Shown here in pieces: positions 20,201 to 30,544 of a stretch of 64,000 nt of DNA. The stretch is from an uncultured Lacinutrix sp. (GTDB lineage: Bacteria; Bacteroidota; Bacteroidia; Flavobacteriales; Flavobacteriaceae), in NCBI RefSeq assembly GCF_947500325.1, contig NZ_CANMRQ010000004.1:1-64000 (forward strand), written 5' to 3'. A program made the translations under genes and the position numbers. Positions within the stretch are counted from its first letter, which is position 1; each line of letters begins with the position of its first letter. The notes below the pieces were generated by a model. The model saw only the letters and a list, made by a program, of their open reading frames with translations. It was not told the origin of the DNA and searched no databases.

Positions 20201-23200
20201 AGTACAATGGTTAAATGTAGCGAATGAAGGTATTACAGATTTAACGGGTATTGAATATTTTACAGCACTTACTAATTTTGATTGTTCATATAACTCACTT
20301 ACGAGTATGGACATGACTTCAAACGTGTTATTGGATACTTTTAGATGTGATAATAATTCAGCATTAACAAGCATAAACACGAGTGCCAATACAGCCTTAT
20401 TATATTATGAAGCGTTCAATTGTGCGCTAAGTACTATAGATATCAGTAATAATTTAAACTTACTGAACTTAGAAATTTATAATAATAGTTTCACCAGTTT
20501 AGACTTAAGTAATCATGCATCTTTAGAAGTATTGGACTGCAGTGATAATAATCTAACGTACCTTAACATAAAGAATGGTAATAATACCATGACGGCCAAT
20601 TCGGAATTTGATGCCACTGGGAATCCAAGCTTGACTTGCATTGAGGTTGATGATGTAGCATATAGCACAACAACTTGGACGAATATTGATGGTACAGCAA
20701 GTTTCAGTTTATATTGCGCTTATACCGCAATACCTGATGCTAATTTTGAAGCTGCTTTAGAAGCTTTAGGTTATGATGATATTAGTGCTGATGGACAAGT
20801 ACCAACCTCTTTAATCAATACAGTTACTTCGCTGAATGTAGACGGAGCATCTATTTCAGATTTAACCGGGATTGAAGATTTTGTTGCTTTAGAAACTCTA
20901 GATGCCGACAATAATTCTTTAACAAGCGTAGATGTAAGTGCTTTAAGTAATTTAATAACATTAAGGTTAGATTATAATAACTTAACTATTATAGATGTTA
21001 CAGCGAATACAAACCTAGAAACCTTATCATTTAGAAATAATACTGTTGCAAGTCTTGATTTGAGTAATAATGTTCTGTTAAAGACTTTACATTTTCAGTT
21101 TAATGATGTCGCTACTTTAGATTTAACCAATAATACAGCATTAACTGGCATAATATGTAGAGGTAACGATTTGACAAGTTTAGATCTTTCTCAGAATGTA
21201 TTATTAAATAACTTTTGGGCTGGTGATAATTTCATCACCAGTATGGATTTAAGCAACAATACACTTTTAGCAATTGTTCAACTTTACAATAATGAGTTGA
21301 CCTATTTAGACCTAAGAAATGGAAACAATACTATAATCAATAATTTTTCTTTAACAAGTAATTCAAGCTTATCGTGTATTCTAGTAGACGATGCAGCTTA
21401 TTCCACTTCAAATTGGACAAATATAGACAGTCATACTAATTTTTATGAAACGGGTTGTGCATATACCACTATTCCTGATGCTAATTTTGAATCTGCCCTT
21501 GAAACATTGGGTTATGATAATATTTCAGGAGATGGACAAGTTCCTACTAACTGGATAGAAACAGTAAATAATTTGGACGTAAGTAATAATAATATTGCTG
21601 ACTTAACGGGTATTGAAGATTTTATTGGGTTGGAAAACCTATATGTAACTACTAATAATTTAACTAGTATTGATTTAAGTAATTTATCTAATCTAGATAG
21701 GCTTTATGCTCAAGAAAACTTTTTAACGACTATAGATTTAAGTAATAATACATTGCTAACTTATTTTACTCTTCGAGATAATGAAATTGCCAATTTAGAT
21801 GTTAGTAATAATACTGATTTAACACACATTTATGTAAGTAATAATAATATAACCTCTCTAGATTTAACTAATAATTCAAATTTAGAAGTTATTTCATTAT
21901 CAGGTAATCAATTGAATTCATTAAATACTCAAAATGGAAACAATACGAATGTTACAACATTTAATACAACTGGAAACAGCAATCTGTTTTGTATTCTAGT
22001 AGATGATACAGCATACAGTACGACTAATTGGACAAGCATAGACGGTACTACTAGTTTTTCTGAAAGTGATTATTGTCGTTACACAGCTATTCCTGACGCT
22101 AATTTTGAAGCTTGGCTTGAAGCACAAGGATACGATGATATTTCTAGTGATGGACAAGTACCAACTGCTTTAATTGAAGTAGTGACTTCGGTATCTGCTA
22201 GCTATCAAGACATAGCTGATTTTACAGGTTTAGAAGATTTCACTGCGCTTGAAAGCCTTACAGCTGCGTATAATTCATTTACACAATTGGATGTAAGTAA
22301 TAACGTAAATCTAACCTTTTTGCATTGCGGATATAGTAGTTTAACAGGTTTAGATGTAAGTGCTAATTTATTATTAGAAACGCTATGGATTTCTAGTACC
22401 TCAGTTAGTACATTAGATCTTAGTTTGAACACTAGTTTAACAGATTTAGTAGCAAATAGTAATTCCAGTTTAGTTGATTTGAATATACAGAATGGGAATA
22501 ACACGAATGTATCTCAATTCAATACTGCAGGTTGTGCTAGTCTTAGTTGTATTATAGTAGATGATGCAGCCTATAGCACTACAAATTGGACAAATATTGA
22601 CGTAGGTCATAGTTTTTCTGAAAGTGATTATTGTCAATATACCGCCATTCCAGATACAAATTTTGAAGCTGAATTAGAAGCACTCGGTTATGATGATATT
22701 TCTAATGACGGACAAGTGCCTACTGCACTTATCGAAGTAGTGACATCATTAGATGTAAGTTCTAAAAACATTTCCGATTTAACAGGAATTGAAGATTTTA
22801 CAGCACTTATTTCTTTAGTTTGTGAGTCAAATAGTATAACTAGTCTTGATTTAAGTAATAATGTGGTACTTGAAACAATAGATGCAGATGCAAATGATTT
22901 AACTTCATTAATTTTACCAACTAACGGAAGTCTAATAACATTTATATGTAATAACAATGCTAACCTCACTACAGTTGACTTCAGCGGAAACATCAATTTA
23001 GAATCTATTCAGGCAACTAACAATGATTTAACAACTGTTAACTTTAGTAATTTACCTGTATTGACGAGCTTATTTTTATCTTCAAATAACTTGACCAATG
23101 TTGATATTTCAACATTAACATCACTAGAATCGTTTAGTATAAATTCAAATGGATTAACCAGTATTGATTTATCTAATAATAGCTCTCTTACTAGTTTAGA

Positions 23201-26200
23201 TGTAAGTCAAAATTCATTGACTAGTTTAGATATAAACAACAATTTGGCGTTGGAATATCTAACATTCACAGATAATACGATTAATACTATTGATGTTCAA
23301 AATCATACTTCATTAATCTGGCTTTATGGAGGTCAAAATGTATTATCGAGTATTGATATAACCAATAATACTGCACTTGAAAGGCTATGGCTTAATGATA
23401 ATAATTTAACTAGTATTGACTTGTCTAGCAACATCTTACTGTCAGATTTAGTTGTAAATAATAATTTTTTAGACACCATTGATGTTAGCGCGAATACAGC
23501 CGCAAGTTGGTTGTTTGTTGATGGGAACAATCTAACCAGTTTAGATTTAAGTAATAACATTGCCTTATCAAACTTAACAGTTTTCGACAATGATTTAGAG
23601 TATTTGAATCTTAAAAACGGGAATAACACAAATATTAGTTTTTCCATTTTTACGGGCAACCCAAATTTAGCTTGTATTCTTGTTGATGATGCGGCCTATA
23701 GTACAACTAATTGGACCAATATTGATGTGCAAACCTCATTTAGTGATACCTATTGTAGCTATACTGCCATTCCAAATGCTAATTTCGAGGCTGAATTAGA
23801 AGCACTTGGTTATGATGATATTTCTGCCGATGGACAAGTGCCTACTGCTTTAATAGAAGTGGTAACAAGCCTTAGTATTCAAAATAAAGGCATATCAGAT
23901 TTAACAGGAATAGAAGATTTTACTGCATTAGTAACTTTAGCTTGTAGACAAAACGGTTTAACAAATTTAGATATTAGTCAAAATACGCTCTTAGAGACTT
24001 TAGCAGCAAACAACAATGATATACTATCTATAGATCTTTCAAATAATTTAGCATTAAAAAATATCAATTTAGGAGCAAATGAACTTACAGAAATAGATGT
24101 TACGAATCACCCATTATTAGAGAACTTGCAAATTAATAATAACGATATTTCAAGTTTAGACATAAGTTTTAATACCGCTTTAAAAGAGTTAAGAACTTAT
24201 AACACAGATATTTCTACAATAGATTTAAGTAACAATCCATTAATCACGCTACTTCGAGCGTATGATTCCCCGCTTTCAGCACTTGATTTATCAAATAACC
24301 CTAATATTGAAGAATTAAGAGTTGAAAATACTTCAATATCTATATTAGATTTGAGTAATAACCCTTTAATTACAACAATTAGAGTTAATGATACTAACTT
24401 AAGTTCTTTAGACTTAAGCACTCAAACTGATTTAACATTTTTACGTTGTCAGAATACGAACTTATCCTACCTAAACCTTAAAAATGGGAATAACACAAAT
24501 GTTACTAGTTTTCAAGCAACAGGAAATTCAAACTTAGACTGTATTTTAGTAGATGATGCTACATATAGTACTACGAATTGGACGGATATTGACGGTGCAA
24601 CTAGTTTCTCAGACACCTATTGTCGCTATACCTCCATACCAGATGCTAATTTTGAAGCAGCTTTAGATACTTTAGGATACGATGATATTTCTAGTGATGG
24701 ACAAGTACCAACTGCATTAATTGAAGTTGTGACTACTTTACACGTTAGCGATGAAAGCATCTCTAACTTAACAGGTATTGAAGATTTTACAGCCCTTTTA
24801 GATTTAAATGTACAGGATAATAATCTCTCAAACTTAGATTTAACAAATAACATTCTATTAGAAGATTTAAATTGCTCAAGTAATAATTTCTTTAATCTAG
24901 ATCTTAGTCAAAATGTATCGCTTAATTCATTATATGCAGATAACGGTTGGCTTATTGAATTAGATGTAAGTGCAAATACGCAATTGCAATATTTATACTT
25001 GGCAAATAATAACTTTTTAAACTATCTTAATTATCAAAATGGTAATAATACCAATAATCTATTTTTTAATGCTACTGGCACTCCAAATTTAACTTGTATT
25101 CTAGTAGATGATGAAGTTTATAGTACTACTAATTGGACTAGCATAGATGTAGGAGCAAGTTTTGAAGACACTTATTGTCGTTATACCGCTATACCAGATG
25201 CTAATTTTGAAGCTGCTCTAGAAGCTTTAGGCTATGATGATATTTCTAGTGATGGACAAGTACCTACTGCTTTGATAGAAGTAGTAACAATTTTAGATGT
25301 GAGTAATGAAAACATCGCAGATCTAACAGGAATAGAAGATTTTGAAGCATTAACAGCATTAGATTGTTCTAGTAACCAAATAGCAGAAGTGAACTTTGGA
25401 TCTAACGTACCACTTTCGTATTTAGATATATCAACAAACGACTTAACGCTTTTAGAAGTGCCTACGAGTATCGAAAACCTATTAGCAAACTCAAATCACT
25501 TGGTTTATCTAGACTTAACGAGTTACGTGGCATTACAGGAATTATCTTTATATAATAACGAGCTTATTTACTTAAATATACAAAACGGTGTAAATACCAA
25601 TATCTATAATCTAATCACGACAAGTAATGATAACCTTACCTGCATTATTGTAGACGATGTTGCTTACAGTGATACGAATTGGAATAATATAGATGTAACG
25701 ACCAGTTTTAGTACGACGTATTGTAGATACACACAGGTGCCAGACATCAATTTCGAAACGCGATTAGAGAATTTAGGACATGATGATATTTCTGGAGATG
25801 GACAAGTACCTACAGGATTAATTATAGATGAAGAAAGTTTAGATATTTCTTATACAAATTCTGGGGCTATATATGATACAACTGGAATAGAAGATTTTTA
25901 TGCTTTGAATAATTTGATATTAAATGATAATCTTATGGCGAGTATTGATTTATCTTCTAATATTAATCTTAGGTATGTTACTGCTGAAAATACAAGTCTA
26001 ACTAGCTTAGATTTGTCTGCTAATAATTTATTAGAATATGTTCTTTTGGATGATAATAGTGATTTAATCTCCCTTAATCTTCAAAATGGAAACAATACCA
26101 ATATGGATTCCCCAAGCGATTTCCAAGCGACAAACACACCAAATCTAACCTGTGTACTGGTAGATAATGCAACGTATTCAGTAACCACTTGGGTTGGTTA

Positions 26201-27071
26201 TATTGATCCTCAAATTATGTTTAGTGATACTGAATGTATTCTAGATTATAAATTAGAAGCTAAAGCTTATTTACAAGGAGCCGCTTTAAATCCAAATACA
26301 GGAGAAGAGACCTTAATGCGAGACGATTTACGTGTCACAGGCCTTATCACGACAACTAGTCCGTATACAGATGCAGCAACTTGTGCTTCTACAGTATTTA
26401 ATACAGGTGGTACTGCAGGTACAGGAATCATAGATGATGATATTGTAGATTGGGTATGGGTGGAATTAAGAGATCAAACAGATAATACTCTTATAGTTAC
26501 TTCACAATCTGCCTTGCTTCAACGTGATGGAGATATTGTTGATGTAGATGGAATTTCTTCATTAACATTTTCATTAAGTAGTGGCGATTATTACATAGTA
26601 ATTAAACACAGAAACCACTTAAGTATTATGTCTAAAAATATAATAAGCTTATCAACAACATCAACCATTATAGATTTTACAGATGCCAATAATCAAATAA
26701 CTTATGGAACAGATGCGCAAACCACGTATGGCATGCTAAGTGGTATAGTAGCCATGTGGGCAGGAGATGCTAATGGAGACGGGCAATTAAATTATTCAGG
26801 AGCTTTATCTGATGTTCCTGGAATAAGAAGTCAAGTGTTTAATGATCCAAATAATTCCGTATTTGGAGGTCCACCTGTGGCAAGTTACCAATCGGTAGGT
26901 TACAATACGACAGATATAGATATGGATGGACTAACAGTATATTCAGGAGGGACAAGTGATGTATTGCATATTAGAAACAATATATTTAATAACCCTTCTA
27001 ATTCAGTATTTGGTGGACCACCAACAGCAACATATTTGTTTATACAGCAATTGCCAGAAGGTGGTAATTAA
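17256..27071 (+). CDS. Secreted M4 (thermolysin-like) metallopeptidase fused to nine leucine-rich blocks and the shared C-terminal module
   Basis: The 3271-residue product has a signal peptide ending THAQ and an FTP/PepSY-type propeptide (about 30-210). The M4 zinc peptidase follows: HEIAH at 390-394 supplies two His ligands and the catalytic Glu, E414 (NEGLSDIW) is the third ligand, and H494 (CGVHTNSGVLNYWFWL) is the transition-state His, so it should be active. Next come an Ig-like domain (about 590-680), three ~85-residue repeats with FSIDGGxNYxYxF (about 685-945), nine leucine-rich blocks (949-2998) and the module (3003-3271). M4 enzymes are usually 300-550 residues. Here the enzyme is a small head on a giant binding solenoid. 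Binding and digestion of a proteinaceous surface is inferred. A terminator follows, and the TPR regulator at 15361 lies upstream on the same strand. Confidence 0.95.
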   Translation: MRKRSHLLFIVLLLAINLTHAQEKLNFGKIPLTKVKKTLQRSTDQSILYSELKPISGTEFRLIKTEIDKSGITHRTYQQYYNGIKVHFGVLKVHDKNGLRQSYNGAYFNSSGVKTRSSISTFQIQSIAKQFMGSNNVFWLGEGELSKDTKPKQELLILPNRRTGELNLVYAIGIGVNGKELRMGTVYIDASNGTVLKYDNQFFSCFGVKGNKLVHNSHTKDKKREALYVSGTAATAYSGSQSFETLLDGNYILNDESRATGSNWNLSTQGLGTKTGIITVDIQTGTDVTGSLFEFTDNNNTWTAAEMSANEDQYALDVHWGSQLVYDYWNNEHSHNSYNGSNGALLSLVHYGTNYTNAGWAGISNTSGYMIYGDGSGSYTPLTTLDVVAHEIAHGINNATSNLDYELESGALNEGLSDIWAMVIENYSNNNYGTSKDFSEINEENGGGAFRSMSNPNNYSQPDTYGGTHWYDVVGCTPDGDTNSGAYNDYCGVHTNSGVLNYWFWLLSQGGSGTNDNGDTFNVGAIGMDDAAAIVWQMQDNYLTSTSDYTDARTHAIQAAIDLFGSCSQQEQSTTNAFYAVGVGAGYVVVNPSVSSEPNDVSTCEGDMTSFSVSGSDYDSLQWQVDDGSGWSNISNDGTYSGATSTTLTITNPLFSMDAYDYRVQLINSCSTTNSNTVVLDVDEYPVSSVVAQNETCIGGDGSLTFTFSDNSSRTNIEFSIDGGTNYDYNYDDATSPQTLSSLSAATYNIWVRWGNDECPLELGDFIISTGTTPTASSTGTTNETCSLNDGSIALSFFDNATETQIDFSIDGGLNYDYSFDDTMGTGSITGLTPGDYDVWASYGGSCAVSIGTFTVDSEAPIATVTPVDSTIGGSDGGFSVTFIDNPSRNVIKFSIDGGVNYPYNFNNSLGTASITGLAATTYNVWVVWGNDECPKELGDYTINESADYVSIPDSNFESALNDLGYDDLLGDNKVPLALINTVQWLNVANEGITDLTGIEYFTALTNFDCSYNSLTSMDMTSNVLLDTFRCDNNSALTSINTSANTALLYYEAFNCALSTIDISNNLNLLNLEIYNNSFTSLDLSNHASLEVLDCSDNNLTYLNIKNGNNTMTANSEFDATGNPSLTCIEVDDVAYSTTTWTNIDGTASFSLYCAYTAIPDANFEAALEALGYDDISADGQVPTSLINTVTSLNVDGASISDLTGIEDFVALETLDADNNSLTSVDVSALSNLITLRLDYNNLTIIDVTANTNLETLSFRNNTVASLDLSNNVLLKTLHFQFNDVATLDLTNNTALTGIICRGNDLTSLDLSQNVLLNNFWAGDNFITSMDLSNNTLLAIVQLYNNELTYLDLRNGNNTIINNFSLTSNSSLSCILVDDAAYSTSNWTNIDSHTNFYETGCAYTTIPDANFESALETLGYDNISGDGQVPTNWIETVNNLDVSNNNIADLTGIEDFIGLENLYVTTNNLTSIDLSNLSNLDRLYAQENFLTTIDLSNNTLLTYFTLRDNEIANLDVSNNTDLTHIYVSNNNITSLDLTNNSNLEVISLSGNQLNSLNTQNGNNTNVTTFNTTGNSNLFCILVDDTAYSTTNWTSIDGTTSFSESDYCRYTAIPDANFEAWLEAQGYDDISSDGQVPTALIEVVTSVSASYQDIADFTGLEDFTALESLTAAYNSFTQLDVSNNVNLTFLHCGYSSLTGLDVSANLLLETLWISSTSVSTLDLSLNTSLTDLVANSNSSLVDLNIQNGNNTNVSQFNTAGCASLSCIIVDDAAYSTTNWTNIDVGHSFSESDYCQYTAIPDTNFEAELEALGYDDISNDGQVPTALIEVVTSLDVSSKNISDLTGIEDFTALISLVCESNSITSLDLSNNVVLETIDADANDLTSLILPTNGSLITFICNNNANLTTVDFSGNINLESIQATNNDLTTVNFSNLPVLTSLFLSSNNLTNVDISTLTSLESFSINSNGLTSIDLSNNSSLTSLDVSQNSLTSLDINNNLALEYLTFTDNTINTIDVQNHTSLIWLYGGQNVLSSIDITNNTALERLWLNDNNLTSIDLSSNILLSDLVVNNNFLDTIDVSANTAASWLFVDGNNLTSLDLSNNIALSNLTVFDNDLEYLNLKNGNNTNISFSIFTGNPNLACILVDDAAYSTTNWTNIDVQTSFSDTYCSYTAIPNANFEAELEALGYDDISADGQVPTALIEVVTSLSIQNKGISDLTGIEDFTALVTLACRQNGLTNLDISQNTLLETLAANNNDILSIDLSNNLALKNINLGANELTEIDVTNHPLLENLQINNNDISSLDISFNTALKELRTYNTDISTIDLSNNPLITLLRAYDSPLSALDLSNNPNIEELRVENTSISILDLSNNPLITTIRVNDTNLSSLDLSTQTDLTFLRCQNTNLSYLNLKNGNNTNVTSFQATGNSNLDCILVDDATYSTTNWTDIDGATSFSDTYCRYTSIPDANFEAALDTLGYDDISSDGQVPTALIEVVTTLHVSDESISNLTGIEDFTALLDLNVQDNNLSNLDLTNNILLEDLNCSSNNFFNLDLSQNVSLNSLYADNGWLIELDVSANTQLQYLYLANNNFLNYLNYQNGNNTNNLFFNATGTPNLTCILVDDEVYSTTNWTSIDVGASFEDTYCRYTAIPDANFEAALEALGYDDISSDGQVPTALIEVVTILDVSNENIADLTGIEDFEALTALDCSSNQIAEVNFGSNVPLSYLDISTNDLTLLEVPTSIENLLANSNHLVYLDLTSYVALQELSLYNNELIYLNIQNGVNTNIYNLITTSNDNLTCIIVDDVAYSDTNWNNIDVTTSFSTTYCRYTQVPDINFETRLENLGHDDISGDGQVPTGLIIDEESLDISYTNSGAIYDTTGIEDFYALNNLILNDNLMASIDLSSNINLRYVTAENTSLTSLDLSANNLLEYVLLDDNSDLISLNLQNGNNTNMDSPSDFQATNTPNLTCVLVDNATYSVTTWVGYIDPQIMFSDTECILDYKLEAKAYLQGAALNPNTGEETLMRDDLRVTGLITTTSPYTDAATCASTVFNTGGTAGTGIIDDDIVDWVWVELRDQTDNTLIVTSQSALLQRDGDIVDVDGISSLTFSLSSGDYYIVIKHRNHLSIMSKNIISLSTTSTIIDFTDANNQITYGTDAQTTYGMLSGIVAMWAGDANGDGQLNYSGALSDVPGIRSQVFNDPNNSVFGGPPVASYQSVGYNTTDIDMDGLTVYSGGTSDVLHIRNNIFNNPSNSVFGGPPTATYLFIQQLPEGGN
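20100..26250 (+). repeat. Nine leucine-rich repeat blocks
   Basis: Blocks start at 20100, 20721, 21462, 22080, 22638, 23760, 24627, 25182 and 25728. Each opens with (I/V)PDxNFExxLExLGYDDIS, then DGQVP, then LTGIEDF. A variable number of ~21-residue units of the form LxxLxxxNNxLTSLDLSNN follow, and each block closes with a Cys-containing CIxVDDxxYSTTNWTNID cap. Block length varies from about 550 to 1120 bases by gain or loss of units. Confidence 0.9.
26262..27071 (+). repeat. C-terminal module, copy 3
   Basis: It has an insertion (GGTAGTGIIDDD) before VDWVWVELRD that only copy 7 also has in related form. The calcium loops DANGDG and DIDMDG are intact. Confidence 0.9.
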
Positions 27072-27105
27072 GTTTTAAAATTATTCTAAATAATATATAT
27101 TATTT

Positions 27106-27139
27106 AAAAACCCAGAACATGACTTTGTTCTGGGTTTTT
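27106..27139 (+). terminator. Rho-independent terminator
   Basis: CCCAGAACA (27111-27119) pairs with TGTTCTGGG (27126-27134), and a T run follows. It is homologous to the terminators at 3226 and 30545. Confidence 0.9.
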
Positions 27140-27228
27140 ATGCTTAAAACATAACTTTAATTTAAAAATATTATATCTATATTGTGCTAACTATAAAGAT
27201 GTTTTAACCGCTTTTAAATCTGTGACTT

Positions 27229-30200
27229 ATGAAAAAAACTACTCCGTTATCTATAGTGCTAATTGTAATTCTTTTTCTATTCAGTTTAAATCTTTCGTTT
27301 GCGCAGTGTGGCTCAGGTCAAACATATAATACCTTTTGCCATTCTCAAAATGATAGTAATGTAGTAGGTTTTGAGTTTTGTCCATCTACAGGAGAAATAG
27401 CGCAATCTACTATTATAAGTGGGACGATTGGATCTGCATTTGCAGGAATTCCAACAACATTAACTAACTTAACAGTATACGAAGGAGCTTCTGGTTCAGG
27501 AACATCTGGGACTATTGTCTTTGGTCCAGTAAATGGAGATATAAGTGGTAATACCATTACTGCAACGCAACCCGACTTATGTCTAATCTTTGTATTCAAT
27601 AATACACCAGGAATTTTCGGCTGTGCTGAAGGTTTTGATACAACAACTGAGGTATGTAGTGAGAGTATATCAGCAACAACAGTTTCATTTACAGCACCAA
27701 ACGATTTATGTGTAAATGCAGGGATACAAACAAACCTAAGTGGAGGTTCACCTTCTGGAGGTGTTTATTCTGGACCAGGAGTTACAGATAATGGTAATGG
27801 TTCTACTTATTCTTTTGATCCTAACACGGCTAGTACTGGGACTATTACCATTACATACACTAATGGAGGTGCAGCATCAGATACTGTAGATGTTATTGCC
27901 GTACCAACAATTAACTTTACAGCACCAGCAGATTTATGTATAGATGCTGGAACAGTAGCTTTGAATAATGCAACGCCATCAGGAGGAACTTATTCTGGTC
28001 CGGGTATTACTAATACAGGAGCAAATTATTTCTTTAACCCTGCATTTGCTGGAGTAGGAGTACATTCTATAACCTATACAGAACCCGGTGTTTGTGGAGC
28101 AACAGGAACAGATACAATTGAAGTACTCGAAGCATGTGGTTGTCCCTCAGAAGAATCATCTTTCTTTTTCTGTGGAGGTGAAAATGTAGAAACAAATTTA
28201 GTCGTGTTTGAAGTTTGTCCATCATCAGGAATGGCAGCTCAAGCCACAATTAATTCAGGAACGTTTAATAATAATTTTGGAAACAGCTTAACAGTATACG
28301 AAGGTGATTCGGGTTCTGGTACTTCGGGAACAATTGTTTTTGGGCCAGCTTCTGGTGATTTAACTAATACGGTAATTTCAAGTTTAGGTGCTAATAAGTG
28401 TTTAATATTTGTTAGTAATTCATTAAGTGGGGTTGGCTGTCAAGACAGTGCAGAAACAGCATTATCTGTTTGTGGAATAAATATTGCGCCATCAATAAGT
28501 TTTTCAGCCTTAAATGATTTGTGTATAGATGAAGGTGAGCAGTCTGGATTAAGCGGTGGCTTTCCAGTAGGCGGTGTCTATTCAGGAAATGGAGTTACAG
28601 ATGATGGTAATGGAATAACGTATACATTTAATCCTAATATTGCTGGAGCAGGTATAACTACAATAACCTATACAGAAAGTGGTAATTCTGTAACTGATGA
28701 TGTTGAGGTTTTCGATTTAGGAACAGCAGGATGCTTAAAATTTACAGCACCAGCAGATTTATGCATAGATGCTGGTGTACAAAACACACTTGGCGGAGCA
28801 ACACCTACAGGTGGTATCTATTCAGGAAACGGAGTAACCGATGATGGTAATGGATTGACTTATAGTTTCGATCCAGCAACAGCGGGTACTGGTACGACAA
28901 CGATAACTTATACGTTAGGAATGATTTCAACAAATGATATAATAGAAGTCTTTGCTTTACCAGCTGTAACCTTTTCAGTAGATTTTGCAGACCTTTGTAC
29001 TAATGGAGGGATACAGTTATCTTCATTGGCAGGAAGTCCTTCTGGTGCGGGAGGTGTATTTAGTGGTCCAGGAGTAACCAATGTTGGAGGTGGAATTAAT
29101 TATCTTTTCGACCCTTCAGTTGCAGGAGCAGGAATTCATACAGTAACATACACGTATACAGATGCTAATGGCTGTTCTAATTCAGCAAGTGATACAGTAG
29201 AAGTATTTGCTTTACCAGACGTAACATTAACGTTACCAGCAGATCTTTGCGCAGGAGGAAATGGAGGTTTACCAGTGGGAGGAACCTATAGTGGACCTGG
29301 TGTAACAGACGATGGTAACGGGACAACATTTAGTTTCAATCCTAACGTGGCAGGAGCTGGCGCACATACAATTACATACTCATTTACCGAAAGTGTTAAT
29401 GGATGTACAGGAGAAGCAACAGCTATTTATGAAGATACGGAAGCACCTATAGCAAATTGTGTAGCACCATTTATAGTACAGCTTGATGCTATGGGAAGTG
29501 CTTCAATAACAGTGGGAGATATTCTTGATAATGCAACCGATAATTGTGGTGTAGCTAGTTCTAGTATAGATATAACTAATTTTGATTGTTCTAATGTAGG
29601 TGAAAATACAGTGACATTAACGGTAACAGACATTTCTGGAAATGAAGGTACATGCGTAACCGTTGTTACTGTAGAAGACCCAACAGGAAATTGCCCATTA
29701 CGAGTAAGCCCAAAAGTATACTTGCAAGGAGCAGCTTTAAATTCTACTATAGCTACAGATGGATTAATGCGTGATGATTTAAGAGCGTCTGGAGATATAC
29801 CAACAACAAGTCCGTATATAGATATGCTAACTATAAATGCTTCAGTTTTAAATACAACAGGAGTAGATGCAATAGTAGATTGGGTTTGGGTAGAACTTAG
29901 GGATGCAAACTCAAATACTACTGTAGTAGATAGCAAATCAGCATTATTACAGCGTGATGGAAATATTGTTGAAATAGATGGAACATCTCCTTTAGTATTT
30001 AACCAAGCTCAAGGTAGTTACTATATTGTTATTAAACATAGAAATCATTTAGGAATAATGACAGATACATCTGTAGCTTTATCAGGAGCTATATCAACTA
30101 TAGATTTTACCGATGCGAATAATCAAATTACTTTTGGTACAGATGCAGAAACCACTTTTGGTATGCCAAGTGGAGTAGTTGCCATGTGGTCAGGAGATGC

Positions 30201-30501
30201 TAATGGAGATGGGCAATTAAATTATTCAGGTGCCTTATCAGATATTCCAGGAATAAGAAGTCAAGTTTTTAATGATCCAAATAACTCCGTATTTGGAGGT
30301 CCACCAGTGGCTAGTTACCAATCTTCAGGTTACAATACAACAGATATAGATATGGATGGACTAACCGTGTATTCAGGAGGAGCAAGTGATGTATTGCATA
30401 TTAGAAATAATACCTTTAATAATCCTTCTAATTCTGTTTTTGGAGGACCACCAACAGGAACATATGTGTTTATACAGCAATTGCCAGAAGGTGGAAATTA
30501 A
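27229..30501 (+). CDS. Large secreted CUB-like/PKD-like repeat protein with HYR domain and shared C-terminal module
   Basis: The 1090-residue product has a signal peptide ending SFAQ. Two ~110-residue CUB-like domains (VYEGASGSGTSGTIVFGP and VYEGDSGSGTSGTIVFGP; about 25-140 and 305-415) are interleaved with six ~70-residue Ig/PKD-like repeats. Those repeats carry DLCxxxG, GGxYSGPGV and xFxP motifs. An HYR domain follows (about 740-820: EAPIANC, ATDNCGV, DISGN), then the module at 829-1090. Many paired cysteines suit an extracellular protein. No enzyme motif is seen, so adhesion is inferred. It stands 157 bp after the M4/LRR gene and has its own terminator on each side, so it is probably transcribed alone. 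Confidence 0.93.
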   Translation: MKKTTPLSIVLIVILFLFSLNLSFAQCGSGQTYNTFCHSQNDSNVVGFEFCPSTGEIAQSTIISGTIGSAFAGIPTTLTNLTVYEGASGSGTSGTIVFGPVNGDISGNTITATQPDLCLIFVFNNTPGIFGCAEGFDTTTEVCSESISATTVSFTAPNDLCVNAGIQTNLSGGSPSGGVYSGPGVTDNGNGSTYSFDPNTASTGTITITYTNGGAASDTVDVIAVPTINFTAPADLCIDAGTVALNNATPSGGTYSGPGITNTGANYFFNPAFAGVGVHSITYTEPGVCGATGTDTIEVLEACGCPSEESSFFFCGGENVETNLVVFEVCPSSGMAAQATINSGTFNNNFGNSLTVYEGDSGSGTSGTIVFGPASGDLTNTVISSLGANKCLIFVSNSLSGVGCQDSAETALSVCGINIAPSISFSALNDLCIDEGEQSGLSGGFPVGGVYSGNGVTDDGNGITYTFNPNIAGAGITTITYTESGNSVTDDVEVFDLGTAGCLKFTAPADLCIDAGVQNTLGGATPTGGIYSGNGVTDDGNGLTYSFDPATAGTGTTTITYTLGMISTNDIIEVFALPAVTFSVDFADLCTNGGIQLSSLAGSPSGAGGVFSGPGVTNVGGGINYLFDPSVAGAGIHTVTYTYTDANGCSNSASDTVEVFALPDVTLTLPADLCAGGNGGLPVGGTYSGPGVTDDGNGTTFSFNPNVAGAGAHTITYSFTESVNGCTGEATAIYEDTEAPIANCVAPFIVQLDAMGSASITVGDILDNATDNCGVASSSIDITNFDCSNVGENTVTLTVTDISGNEGTCVTVVTVEDPTGNCPLRVSPKVYLQGAALNSTIATDGLMRDDLRASGDIPTTSPYIDMLTINASVLNTTGVDAIVDWVWVELRDANSNTTVVDSKSALLQRDGNIVEIDGTSPLVFNQAQGSYYIVIKHRNHLGIMTDTSVALSGAISTIDFTDANNQITFGTDAETTFGMPSGVVAMWSGDANGDGQLNYSGALSDIPGIRSQVFNDPNNSVFGGPPVASYQSSGYNTTDIDMDGLTVYSGGASDVLHIRNNTFNNPSNSVFGGPPTGTYVFIQQLPEGGN
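29713..30501 (+). repeat. C-terminal module, copy 4
   Basis: The opening differs (LNSTIATDGLMRDDLR instead of the NPNxGEE form), while the last ~300 bases and the 3' flank through the terminator nearly match copy 1. Confidence 0.9.
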
Positions 30502-30544
30502 GTTTTAAAAATTACTCTACGATAGTAAATAGTATATGTTATTT

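Noticed and set aside
20100-26250. Regularly spaced DNA repeats that could suggest a CRISPR or satellite array
   Set aside because: The repeats are in frame, of uneven spacing, and encode leucine-rich units of one open reading frame.
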